DNA from: Lunatimonas salinarum
GTDB taxonomy: Bacteria; Bacteroidota; Bacteroidia; Cytophagales; Cyclobacteriaceae
Reading direction: 5' to 3'
Length of the DNA stretch: 64,000 bases
Assembly: GCF_017811155.1 (NCBI RefSeq)
Contig: NZ_JACVCV010000011.1
Span: 62,001 to 126,000, forward strand
The position numbers and the translations under genes were made by a program. The notes under the pieces were generated by a model. That model was not told the origin of the DNA, did not search any database, and saw only the letters and a program-made list of their open reading frames with translations. This document shows, piece by piece, positions 1-7,438 of the stretch. Position 1 is the stretch's first letter. Every line of letters starts with the position of its first letter.

Positions 1-1497
1 TCAGGTGTACGTTCCAACTTGGATCAAAAGATATCCGAACTCCTAAAGCTCAAAGAGATCAGCTTCAAAAGCCAAATTGAAACCCTTCAGCAGCAAATCA
101 ACGAAATCAACCAAGAATATGTCTCGGTCAAAACCAAAAAAGAACAACTTGGCGAGCTGCTCTCCTCCAACGCCACCAAAAAAGAGGATATTCTGGCCCG
201 TATCGACACCCTCGTAGGCGAATTAGAGGAAATCTCACCGGTGTTAAACGAAGAACAAAAATCTTTTGCCGAATGGGAGGCCGAGCTTTTGGAAAAAAAC
301 GAAGAAGTTCAGGAAGCGGCTGACCAGGTGACTCAGCACTCTCAAGCGTATAATGAAGAAAACATCCTCTACCACCAGCACATGAACAAATCCAATGCGC
401 TGGAGCAAGAGATCTCTTTCAAGCAAAGTACCTATGAAAGCAGTAAAGAGCGAATAGAGAAGGGGCAGCAAGAGCTATCACAAATAGACCAGGAAATTCG
501 AAACCTGATCGACAACAACGAACTACAAGATGATGAATTGATCGAACTGTACGGGGAAAAAGACCGGATCGAATACGGTGTAAATGAAGCCGAAAAGGAA
601 TACTATGCGCACCGCGCGCTTATTGACGATATAGACAAAAACATTCGGGACAGTCAGCGGTCATTAACCAACATTGACACAGTGATCCTTGAACTTCAAC
701 AAGCGCTGAACGATGTAAAGCTAAAACTAAACGGACTGCAAGAAAGGCTTAGCATTGAATTTGAACTGGATCTTGAAAAAATAATGGAGGAAGATCCAGA
801 GGTGGATCCAGAATACCGGGATAAATCCGAGGAAACCATCCGAGAGGAAGTGAAAAAAGCAAAAGACCGCCTTGAAAAAATCGGCCCGATCAATCCAATG
901 GCCATGGAAGCCTACGACGAAATCAAGGAGAGGCACGCCTTTATCACCGGACAGCGGGATGATTTGGTAAAGGCTAAAAACTCACTCCTCGAAACCATAC
1001 AAGAAATAGATGAAGTTGCCAAAGAGACGTTCTTAGGGGCATTTTCAAAAATAAAAGAAAACTTCGTCAAGGTATTTAGATCTCTCTTTACCGCTGAAGA
1101 TGACTGTGACTTAAAGCTTCTGGAGCCGGATAACCCCCTGGAAAGCGCCATAGAAATCATCGCCAAACCAAAAGGGAAAAGGCCACTTTCCATAAACCAA
1201 CTCTCTGGAGGTGAAAAAACCCTCACTGCTACCTCTCTGTTGTTTTCGATTTACCTCCTAAAGCCCGCTCCCTTTTGCATTTTTGACGAAGTGGATGCGC
1301 CATTGGATGATGCCAACATTGATAAGTTTAACCAAATCATTCAGACTTTTTCCAATGAGTCGCAATTTATCATAGTGACACATAATAAGCGTACAATGGC
1401 AAGTACAGACATTATCTATGGTATCACCATGATTGAAGCAGGAGTGTCTAGGGTAGTTCCGGTAGATCTTCGAGAACTAGTGGATGATATGCAATAG
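1..1497 (+). CDS. smc: Chromosome segregation protein SMC, C-terminal part (5' end outside window)
   Basis: The frame is open from base 1, so this is the 3' part of a longer gene. A long, charged, heptad-like coiled coil fills about residues 1-330. The C-terminal ABC-ATPase half follows, with the signature LSGGEKTLTA, the Walker B segment CIFDEVDAPLDD and the H-loop region IVTHNKRTM. This order (coiled coil, signature, Walker B, H-loop) is the C-lobe of an SMC head. SMC dimers bind and organise chromosomal DNA, in most bacteria with ScpA and ScpB. The hinge and the N-terminal head lie upstream of the window. The family call is safe. The exact start cannot be given. Confidence 0.95.
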   Translation, partial: SGVRSNLDQKISELLKLKEISFKSQIETLQQQINEINQEYVSVKTKKEQLGELLSSNATKKEDILARIDTLVGELEEISPVLNEEQKSFAEWEAELLEKNEEVQEAADQVTQHSQAYNEENILYHQHMNKSNALEQEISFKQSTYESSKERIEKGQQELSQIDQEIRNLIDNNELQDDELIELYGEKDRIEYGVNEAEKEYYAHRALIDDIDKNIRDSQRSLTNIDTVILELQQALNDVKLKLNGLQERLSIEFELDLEKIMEEDPEVDPEYRDKSEETIREEVKKAKDRLEKIGPINPMAMEAYDEIKERHAFITGQRDDLVKAKNSLLETIQEIDEVAKETFLGAFSKIKENFVKVFRSLFTAEDDCDLKLLEPDNPLESAIEIIAKPKGKRPLSINQLSGGEKTLTATSLLFSIYLLKPAPFCIFDEVDAPLDDANIDKFNQIIQTFSNESQFIIVTHNKRTMASTDIIYGITMIEAGVSRVVPVDLRELVDDMQ

Positions 1498-1511
1498 CCG
1501 CATTGAGGATT

Positions 1512-1540
1512 GCGTATCCGCTGAATAGGTAACGATACGC
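1512..1540. terminator. Hairpin downstream of smc, possible terminator
   Basis: GCGTATC (1512-1518) and GATACGC (1534-1540) form a perfect 7-bp stem with a 15-nt loop, 15 bases after the smc stop. No U-run follows on the plus strand, so it is a weak terminator candidate and could act only as a 3' end stabiliser. Confidence 0.3.
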
Positions 1541-1547
1541 TTCGTAG

Positions 1548-1582
1548 AAAAAAAGAGGCCAGCCCAACCTGGACCGACCTCT
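1548..1582 (-). terminator. Candidate terminator of the permease operon (minus strand)
   Basis: On the minus strand AGAGG pairs with CCTCT (outer stem 1554-1558 with 1578-1582). Inside it CCAG pairs with CTGG, with a bulge of unpaired bases on one side. A run of seven U follows directly. It lies 26 bases beyond the stop of the small YeeE/YedE gene, where a rho-independent terminator is expected. Confidence 0.5.
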
Positions 1583-1607
1583 CTCATCAACACTAAACTC
1601 AAAAATC

Positions 1608-2102
1608 TTAATTAGGCAGTTTATCTGCAAAGCGGCCATATACCCAAGTACCGGCAATGGCACTCAAAAGGGTGATAAATACCACCGTAAACCCGCTGCC
1701 TATTTGGGCAAATAATGGCCCGGGACAGGCACCTGTGATGGCCCAACCCAATCCAAAGATAAACCCACCGATGATCTGTCCCTTTCGAAACTCCTTATTG
1801 GCGATCGTAATCGGCTGGCCTGAAAGGGATTTGATATTAAACCTTTTGATCAATTGAATAGAAATCAAACCTACTGCAATAGCCGACCCGATAACCAAGT
1901 ACATGAACAACGACTGCAACCGGAACATTTCCTGAATTCTGAACCAGGAAACAATCTCTGCTTTGACAAACACAATACCGAATAGGACTCCAACGATCAA
2001 ATACTTCAACAACCCATCCTTGGCAGTTTGCTTTTGCATATTAGGCGCCTCACATTCTATCGGAGCACCCGCTTTTGTGGTATCTTTTACTTTTACACTC
2101 AT
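1608..2102 (-). CDS. YeeE/YedE-type sulfur transport half, small subunit (DUF6691-like)
   Basis: A 164-residue membrane protein with about four hydrophobic segments after a hydrophilic N-terminus of about 30 residues. It carries the family motif GACPGP with Cys126. Conserved cysteines in E. coli YeeE line the thiosulfate path, so a role in moving thiosulfate or another reduced sulfur compound across the inner membrane is likely by family. The protein is half the length of YeeE. The neighbouring gene at 2219-2800 supplies the other half, 116 bases upstream in the same direction. The ATG at 2102 is the natural start. The substrate is inferred, not shown. Confidence 0.8.
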   Translation of the reverse strand: MSVKVKDTTKAGAPIECEAPNMQKQTAKDGLLKYLIVGVLFGIVFVKAEIVSWFRIQEMFRLQSLFMYLVIGSAIAVGLISIQLIKRFNIKSLSGQPITIANKEFRKGQIIGGFIFGLGWAITGACPGPLFAQIGSGFTVVFITLLSAIAGTWVYGRFADKLPN

Positions 2103-2218
2103 CTGATTAAATCTCTTATTTGTAAGAATCTATTCCAACTCCTCCATTCTGATCACTGATACGAATCACGAACGGGCTCATTTAGGAAATTTTCGCTTCT
2201 TCTTTGGTTCAAAACTGA

Positions 2219-2800
2219 TTAAAGGCCAACAAATGCCAATATATGTGGCAATAGAAGATGTGTCATAGCAAATCCTCCCAACATGAAGAATATGGTCGCA
2301 ACCAACGATGGCCATTGAAGACTACTTATTCCCATTATCGCATGTCCCGAAGTACATCCACCGGCATAGCGCGTACCAAAACCAACCAAGAATCCACCGA
2401 TTACAAAAAAGAAAAGCCCCTTCAATGTAAACAGGTTAGACCAAGAAAAAATATCCGAGGGAAGCAAGGAGCTAAAATCTGTTATACCTAGCTGTGCCAA
2501 ATCCTGCTGTGTGCTTTCTGCTATCACGATCACCTCTGGATTGGAGAGAAATGTGCCCGCAATAAATCCACCAATTAGCACACCCAAAACGAACATTAAA
2601 TTCCACATTTCCTTTCTCCAATTATAGGTGAAGAACGGGATATTAGCGGGCATACAGGCGGCACAGACGTGCCTCAAAGAAGATGATATGCCGAAAGACT
2701 TATTGCCAATGATCAACAACACCGGCACTGTAAGCCCAATCAAAGGCCCCGCCACATACCATGGCCAAGGCTGACTAATCCAATTGATAAATTGTTCCAT
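2219..2800 (-). CDS. YeeE/YedE-type sulfur transport half, large subunit
   Basis: A 193-residue membrane protein of the YeeE/YedE (DUF395) family with four to five hydrophobic segments. Two cysteine motifs stand out: HVCAACMP with Cys46 and Cys49, and the family signature [12 protein letters not shown] with Cys149. Such cysteines carry thiosulfate in characterised YeeE. It lies 35 bases downstream of the porin gene and ahead of the smaller half, so porin, large half and small half probably form one transcript. The two-gene split of a YeeE-like protein is common in Bacteroidota next to rhodanese genes, as here. Confidence 0.85.
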   Translation of the reverse strand: MEQFINWISQPWPWYVAGPLIGLTVPVLLIIGNKSFGISSSLRHVCAACMPANIPFFTYNWRKEMWNLMFVLGVLIGGFIAGTFLSNPEVIVIAESTQQDLAQLGITDFSSLLPSDIFSWSNLFTLKGLFFFVIGGFLVGFGTRYAGGCTSGHAIMGISSLQWPSLVATIFFMLGGFAMTHLLLPHILAFVGL

Positions 2801-2835
2801 TATTACGTTTAATTCTAGTTTAGTTCGATTTTATT

Positions 2836-4233
2836 TTAAAATTTATAGTCAATTACAAGATTGATATTCCATAGATCAACCCGATTAATACGGTTTGAAT
2901 CCGGGATTTCTCCGGGTTCCTTTGCTGCTTTGTTCACGAGCAACAATTTCAACTTCAGCCCTTCCAAATATCCATCAAAGGAGTGATCTACCGAGCCCAC
3001 AAAATGGTAATAAGACGGGACTCCGTATTTATTAAGCGAGAAGTCATTGATATCAGGATTGCTTACGGTACTGACACCTATGAGCCCTTGCGTATGTTTG
3101 TTGAAACGATAGTCGTACTTGAGTGAAATCGCTCGAACCCCACCGTTGCCCTCAAACCGTTCACGTGGCAAGCTGGCAAAGAAAACTTCCCTGCCCCACT
3201 CCCTTGGGAATAGAAAGCGGCCTTGGTCGGAAATGGCAAGCAGATTGAGGGAAAGGGATTGCTTTCCTACCTGTACTCCTAACTTAGATCCAAAGCCCCA
3301 GGAACGCTCTCCAGCCATGATGTAGGCCTTGTCAGGATCAGTGTTTCCTCCATCGTTCCATGCAGACTGATAGAAACCCTGAAATCCCATCATTAAATCT
3401 GCGGAACCTAAATCTGTCTGTTTTTCAATTTGGACAAACTGCATCTGAAAGACATTTTCTGCCAGGTAAGACCAGTACTGCAGGCTTTCGCCGTATACCC
3501 CTTTGTAAGATATCCCGGCTACCCCTACCCCCCTGCTTCGGATATTGCCCTTGTATCCAGAACTGGTTCCAAAAACATTTCGACCAAAGGGATAGACTCC
3601 AATGGATTCTTCTATCGAATACCAGTCTACCGTGCCACGCATCGTTACATGGTCAAACCATGCAAATGTGGTATGCCATGACTTATTTTCGTAAGTTAAT
3701 TTCAACCCACTGAAAATATTTGGCCGCATCCGATTGTCCTGCTCGTTAAGGAAGGGGGTATCTACCTGTTGTCTGCCAAATACCGCCTGAAATCCACGCT
3801 TTTTATAGGATAAATACAAATGTTCCAAACGGTCCAGATCCCGGCTGTTCTCGAAATCATTCATGTCATATAGCAATATTTCATAGCGATTGACATTTCC
3901 CGTAGCCGGATCAGGAATCCGAAGATTATGCTCGTACAACTGAAACACAAAAAACCCGCTAAAACCTACATGGAACCCCTTGAACACCGGGCTGACATAA
4001 CCTATACCCGCTCCTAATCCCAAGGTATGGTAGTCAAGCAAGTCTCCCTTATTTACCGTCCCCATGTAGAAGGATTTTACGTGAAATACCACCTCTCCGG
4101 CCCGGATTTTCTCTGCCAACGAGTTCGGTGCAACCGACATCAAACTATCTCCCTCCTGTGCAATCAAGCTAGCTGGCTGTAGCCCGATCCAAATCCAAAT
4201 AACGTACCGCCAAGCAGTTGCAAAATTATACAT
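2836..4233 (-). CDS. Outer-membrane porin, OprD-like beta-barrel
   Basis: 465 residues with a signal peptide ending near LIAQ (residues 21-25), then alternating amphipathic strands rich in aromatic residues, and a C-terminal strand ending in Phe (VIDYKF), the usual sorting signal of outer-membrane barrels. The segment with YLSYKKRGFQAVFGRQQ and then PFLNEQDNRMRPN resembles the OprD porin family, in which a strand pair is followed by a substrate-binding loop. It is the first gene of the presumed porin-YeeE-YeeE transcript. I infer that it admits a small anion such as a sulfur oxyanion, from context only. Alternatives are a general porin or a barrel of unknown function. Confidence 0.65.
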   Translation of the reverse strand: MYNFATAWRYVIWIWIGLQPASLIAQEGDSLMSVAPNSLAEKIRAGEVVFHVKSFYMGTVNKGDLLDYHTLGLGAGIGYVSPVFKGFHVGFSGFFVFQLYEHNLRIPDPATGNVNRYEILLYDMNDFENSRDLDRLEHLYLSYKKRGFQAVFGRQQVDTPFLNEQDNRMRPNIFSGLKLTYENKSWHTTFAWFDHVTMRGTVDWYSIEESIGVYPFGRNVFGTSSGYKGNIRSRGVGVAGISYKGVYGESLQYWSYLAENVFQMQFVQIEKQTDLGSADLMMGFQGFYQSAWNDGGNTDPDKAYIMAGERSWGFGSKLGVQVGKQSLSLNLLAISDQGRFLFPREWGREVFFASLPRERFEGNGGVRAISLKYDYRFNKHTQGLIGVSTVSNPDINDFSLNKYGVPSYYHFVGSVDHSFDGYLEGLKLKLLLVNKAAKEPGEIPDSNRINRVDLWNINLVIDYKF

Positions 4234-4249
4234 GATACCTACGTGTAAC

Positions 4250-4265
4250 AGTGACTTTGGTCACA
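4250..4265. promoter_or_regulatory. Crp/Fnr-type palindrome upstream of the porin gene
   Basis: AGTGA-N6-TCACA is a near match to the Crp-type consensus TGTGA-N6-TCACA (9 of 10 positions). It lies 17-32 bases upstream of the porin ATG. Its core GTGAC-TTTG-GTCAC is a perfect inverted repeat. The site is close to the start codon, so it may act as a repressor site or sit over the promoter. The binding protein is unknown, and no Crp/Fnr gene is in the window. Confidence 0.45.
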
Positions 4266-4283
4266 ACAAGGTTGCAGTAAAGC

Positions 4284-4312
4284 AAAAGTGGCAGAAAACC
4301 ATGTTCTGCCAC
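4284..4312 (-). terminator. Terminator after the MBL-rhodanese gene (minus strand)
   Basis: GTGGCAGAA (4288-4296) and TTCTGCCAC (4304-4312) form a perfect 9-bp stem with a 7-nt loop. On the minus strand the stem is followed by UUUUGCUUU. It lies 30 bases beyond the stop of the MBL-rhodanese gene and separates that unit from the porin operon. Confidence 0.75.
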
Positions 4313-4342
4313 CTTAAACAACACCAATCAACCTTACCTAAA

Positions 4343-5761
4343 TCACAATAGGGTAGTGGGACAAACGTAGTCACTCACTTTAAATTTTCCGGATGCCTTA
4401 AGGGAATCAAAACCACCCTGTATATCCACCAGATTCTCATACCCTCTCGCTCTAAGTATAGAATTGAAAATCATGGAACGGTATCCACCGGCACAATGTA
4501 CGTAATATGTCTTGTCTTTATTCACCTCTGCCATGTGCTGATTGATATAGTCCAAAGGGATATTTTCGGCCCCTATTACATGCTCGCTAAGATGTTCACT
4601 GCTTTTTCGGACATCCAATAGCGCTACCTCTCCTTGGGACATCAACGATGCAAGTTGATCTACGGTCACTGTCTGAATGGTATCCACTTCATACCCCTCA
4701 GCTTTCCAGGCAGCCATTCCTCCTTTTAAGAAACCCAATGCATGGTCGTAGCCTACCCGAGCTAATCTGGTAATGACCTCTTCCTCCTTTCCATCTTCTG
4801 CTACCACCAGTATTTCCTGCCGAACATCTGGAATGAGTGTACCCACCCAAGGGGCAAAGTTGCCCTCGATCCCAATATTGATGGAATTCGGGATAAATGC
4901 CGCGGCAAAATCTTCCGGCTTTCGGGTATCCAAAATTACCGCCCCGGTTTCATTGGCTGCCGCTTCAAATTCCCTTGGCGCCAATGCACGCTGTCCACGG
5001 TCCAACACCTCGTCTATGCTGTCATATCCCTGAATATTCATCATGACATTTTGTGGGAAATAGGCCGGAGGTGGGGTAAGCCCGGTGGTCACTTCTTTGA
5101 TAAACTCCTCCTTGGTCATCTCTTGAAGCGCATAATTTGTCTTCTTTTGGTTCCCCAAGGTGTCTGTCGTTTCTTTGCTCATGTTCTTGCCACACGCACT
5201 ACCTGCACCGTGCGCAGGATATACGATCAAATGATCGGACAGCGGCATGATTTTGTTCCGAAGCGACTCATATAAATGCCCCGCCAACTTATCCTGGGTA
5301 AGATCAGCAATCACTTTTTGCGCCAAATCCGGCCTGCCCACATCTCCGATAAATAGCGTGTCTCCGGTAAACAACGCCTGCTCCTTACCTTCCTCATCGA
5401 TCAGGAGAAACACGGAACTTTCCATCGTGTGACCAGGTGTATGAATCAGCCTGACCTTTATATCGCCTACTTGAAATTCCTGTCCATCAGCGCCAACGAT
5501 TGCGTCAAATCCGAGCGCCATAGAGGTTGGCCCAAATACAATCTTCGCACCGGTCTTGGCTGCAAGGTCTTTGTGGCCGGAAACAAAATCAGCATGAAAG
5601 TGGGTCTCAAAGATATACTTGATTTTCGCTCCATCCTGCTCTGCCCTGTCGATGTAGGGTTGTACTTCACGCAGTGGATCTATAATTGCTGCTTCTCCAT
5701 TTGATTCAATATAGTAGGCACCTTGGGCCAAACATCCGGTATAAATCTGTTCTATCCTCAT
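4343..5761 (-). CDS. Metallo-beta-lactamase/double rhodanese fusion (persulfide-handling enzyme)
   Basis: 472 residues. The N-terminal metallo-beta-lactamase domain (about 1-250) has THFHADFVSGH (His54, His56, Asp58), HTPGH (His111), GDTLFIGD (Asp134) and PAHG (His184). This is the ETHE1/persulfide dioxygenase-like iron-binding set. Two rhodanese domains follow. The first (about 255-360) has no cysteine in the expected loop (VVAEDGKEE), so it is likely inactive. The second (about 365-465) has HCAGGYRS with Cys423. ETHE1-type enzymes oxidise glutathione or other persulfides to sulfite, and rhodanese domains carry the sulfane sulfur. The protein is probably cytoplasmic. It is a separate transcript bounded by a terminator at 4284-4312. 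Confidence 0.9.
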   Translation of the reverse strand: MRIEQIYTGCLAQGAYYIESNGEAAIIDPLREVQPYIDRAEQDGAKIKYIFETHFHADFVSGHKDLAAKTGAKIVFGPTSMALGFDAIVGADGQEFQVGDIKVRLIHTPGHTMESSVFLLIDEEGKEQALFTGDTLFIGDVGRPDLAQKVIADLTQDKLAGHLYESLRNKIMPLSDHLIVYPAHGAGSACGKNMSKETTDTLGNQKKTNYALQEMTKEEFIKEVTTGLTPPPAYFPQNVMMNIQGYDSIDEVLDRGQRALAPREFEAAANETGAVILDTRKPEDFAAAFIPNSINIGIEGNFAPWVGTLIPDVRQEILVVAEDGKEEEVITRLARVGYDHALGFLKGGMAAWKAEGYEVDTIQTVTVDQLASLMSQGEVALLDVRKSSEHLSEHVIGAENIPLDYINQHMAEVNKDKTYYVHCAGGYRSMIFNSILRARGYENLVDIQGGFDSLKASGKFKVSDYVCPTTLL

Positions 5762-5838
5762 TATTAAAAGATTATGGGTTATTCAATGCTAAATTTACTA
5801 TTCAATTATAAGGGTTGGTATATGATTTCTAAAGGACT

Positions 5839-5860
5839 TTTATCACATAGCCAGCCTGTG
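5839..5860. promoter_or_regulatory. Shared upstream motif, copy 1 (before MBL-rhodanese gene)
   Basis: TTTATCACATA followed by GCCAGCCTGTG, 78-99 bases upstream of the MBL-rhodanese ATG. A nearly identical sequence occurs upstream of the single rhodanese gene (6259-6280). TCACA and TGTGA form an inverted repeat with 9 bases between them. It is probably an operator for a regulator shared by the sulfur genes. Confidence 0.5.
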
Positions 5861-5871
5861 AAAGTATTCGA

Positions 5872-6198
5872 TTAGTAAGGCCAGCTTATGATTCCGCCCT
5901 CAAGGTTATACAGCTTCTCGAATCCCATATTCGCCATCACGCTACATGCCTGACCACTGCGGTTACCACTTCTACAATAGAGGTAGTATTCCTTATCCTT
6001 GGGCAAATTAGCAACCTGCTGCTGAAAGGAGGGTGAGAAGAGATCGATATTTCTGGCTCCCTTGATTTTATCGGCCGAAAATTCGCCGGGACTCCTGACG
6101 TCGATCAATACAGCATTGGGGGAAGACATCCCTTTTTTAAACGCTTCCGCACTTATATCTTGATAGTTTTTTGTTCTGCTTCCAAATAAATTAAACAT
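5872..6198 (-). CDS. Single-domain rhodanese (sulfurtransferase)
   Basis: 108 residues, one rhodanese domain. The active-site loop CRSGNRS places the catalytic Cys at residue 75, and the domain-opening motif VLIDVRSPGEF is intact at 30-40. The protein has no signal peptide, so it probably works in the cytoplasm as a sulfane-sulfur carrier. It lies upstream of the MBL-rhodanese gene with a 110-base gap and has its own promoter candidate. Its length and loop are normal for the PspE/GlpE-like type. Confidence 0.92.
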   Translation of the reverse strand: MFNLFGSRTKNYQDISAEAFKKGMSSPNAVLIDVRSPGEFSADKIKGARNIDLFSPSFQQQVANLPKDKEYYLYCRSGNRSGQACSVMANMGFEKLYNLEGGIISWPY

Positions 6199-6222
6199 AG
6201 CTTTTTTGATTTATTGACAATA

Positions 6223-6230
6223 CAAAAGTA
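6223..6230 (-). promoter_or_regulatory. Candidate -7 box of the rhodanese gene
   Basis: On the minus strand the sequence is TACTTTTG, an exact match to the Bacteroidota -7 element TAnnTTTG, about 25 bases upstream of the ATG. I find no TTTG at the ideal 19-21-base spacing. The shared motif at 6259-6280 would fall just upstream of a promoter here, as for an activator site. Confidence 0.4.
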
Positions 6231-6258
6231 GGTAGAGAGCAAAACAAAAAAAGTAACG

Positions 6259-6280
6259 TTTATCACATACCAGCGTGTGG
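6259..6280. promoter_or_regulatory. Shared upstream motif, copy 2 (before rhodanese gene)
   Basis: TTTATCACATA followed by CCAGCGTGTGG, 61-82 bases upstream of the rhodanese ATG. It matches copy 1 at 5839-5860 in nearly every base, with one base missing in the middle. Both copies have the same orientation relative to their genes. Confidence 0.5.
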
Positions 6281-6296
6281 CAAAATTTATCCATTC

Positions 6297-6323
6297 AAAA
6301 AGCTGCAAGTGCGCTAGCTTTTT
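6297..6323 (-). terminator. Candidate terminator of the sterol-desaturase-type gene
   Basis: AAAAAGCT (6297-6304) pairs with AGCTTTTT (6316-6323) around an 11-nt loop. On the minus strand the right arm ends in a U-run. The stem overlaps the stop codon of the desaturase-type gene, which is compact but usable as an intrinsic terminator. Confidence 0.45.
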
Positions 6324-7201
6324 CTTTTACCCAAAAAAGGGTAACTTATCTGATCCCAAAACTTTTTGGGGTAGGCTTCCATCCCGTCAAAACCGAGCGG
6401 TTCATCCCTTCCATTCTTAGGGATATAAGCAGTACCAAATAAATAATCCCATACACTTAAGGTAAGTCCGTAATTCACACCATGAGTCCCCTCTGGAAGT
6501 TGTTTGGCATGATGCCAAATATGCATGGTTGGGGTATTCAGAATATACTTTAACGGACCGAAGGTAATGCGCAGGTTCGAATGATTCAGATGTCCAATGG
6601 CAATGGTAAACAAATGCACTATGAAAAAGTCATCTAATCCAAAGCCAATCATCGCAAGGGGAACATACTGTACACTTTTATAAATTACCGTTTCCATCCA
6701 ATGGAATCGCAAATGCGCTGCAAACCCCATCTCCTCTACCGAGTGGTGCAATTTATGAAATTCCCACAATGCAGGAATTCGGTGCAGCATCCGATGTACA
6801 TTCCATTGAATAAAATCAGCTACGACAAACAGCACCAATAGCTGCGCCCACCTAGGCCAGCCACCGATTTGAATAGCTACCAAGTTTTCCACACCGAGCC
6901 AAGCTAAAAAATCATCAAACACCTCCACGGCCACATTGGATACCGCATTGTAAACGATCAACGAAAACAAGAAAAAATTGAAAAACATGTAAAAAACATC
7001 TAACCAGAAATCCTTACGAATACGGGCTTGGTTTTTCCTCCACGGAAAAACGATCTCCAACATCCATACAAGTAATGATAAACCAACCAACCACCAAAAA
7101 TAGTTTTTCCAAGAAGGATACATGATCTCGTTGATCAGGTAATCCGCATACCCGTAATAGGCATTTGCTGCTACTTCAAAATATTTTTTAAGTTCTGCCA
7201 A
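6314..7201 (-). CDS. Sterol desaturase/fatty acid hydroxylase family membrane protein
   Basis: 295 residues with about four to five hydrophobic segments and the eight-histidine di-iron signature of the family: HRMLH, then HKLHH, then HLNH and finally HIWHH. The family oxidises lipids or sterols (hydroxylation or desaturation) at the inner membrane using O2. The substrate cannot be read from sequence. Bacteroidota homologues usually act on fatty acyl chains or lipid headgroups. It precedes the sulfur genes in the same direction but has its own terminator. A link to sulfur metabolism is not supported. Confidence 0.88.
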   Translation of the reverse strand: MAELKKYFEVAANAYYGYADYLINEIMYPSWKNYFWWLVGLSLLVWMLEIVFPWRKNQARIRKDFWLDVFYMFFNFFLFSLIVYNAVSNVAVEVFDDFLAWLGVENLVAIQIGGWPRWAQLLVLFVVADFIQWNVHRMLHRIPALWEFHKLHHSVEEMGFAAHLRFHWMETVIYKSVQYVPLAMIGFGLDDFFIVHLFTIAIGHLNHSNLRITFGPLKYILNTPTMHIWHHAKQLPEGTHGVNYGLTLSVWDYLFGTAYIPKNGRDEPLGFDGMEAYPKKFWDQISYPFLGKRKS

Positions 7202-7438
7202 ACCTTATCTCGTTGGTGTTTTTTTACATCACTAGGGTGTCAGCTTACATGACTGGTACTTCTGTACACAAATACGCCTTTTCTCGCATGATTTTCCCAG
7301 CGTTCGGTTGATTCAACGGGTCTTTTTCGCTATTATTACATCAAACCAATTTATCGGAAAAATAATTTCCACTAGCAATAATCCTAGACTAAAAAAAATT
7401 ACTTAACTAATTAGGTCTTTTAGTAACATAAACTTCAG

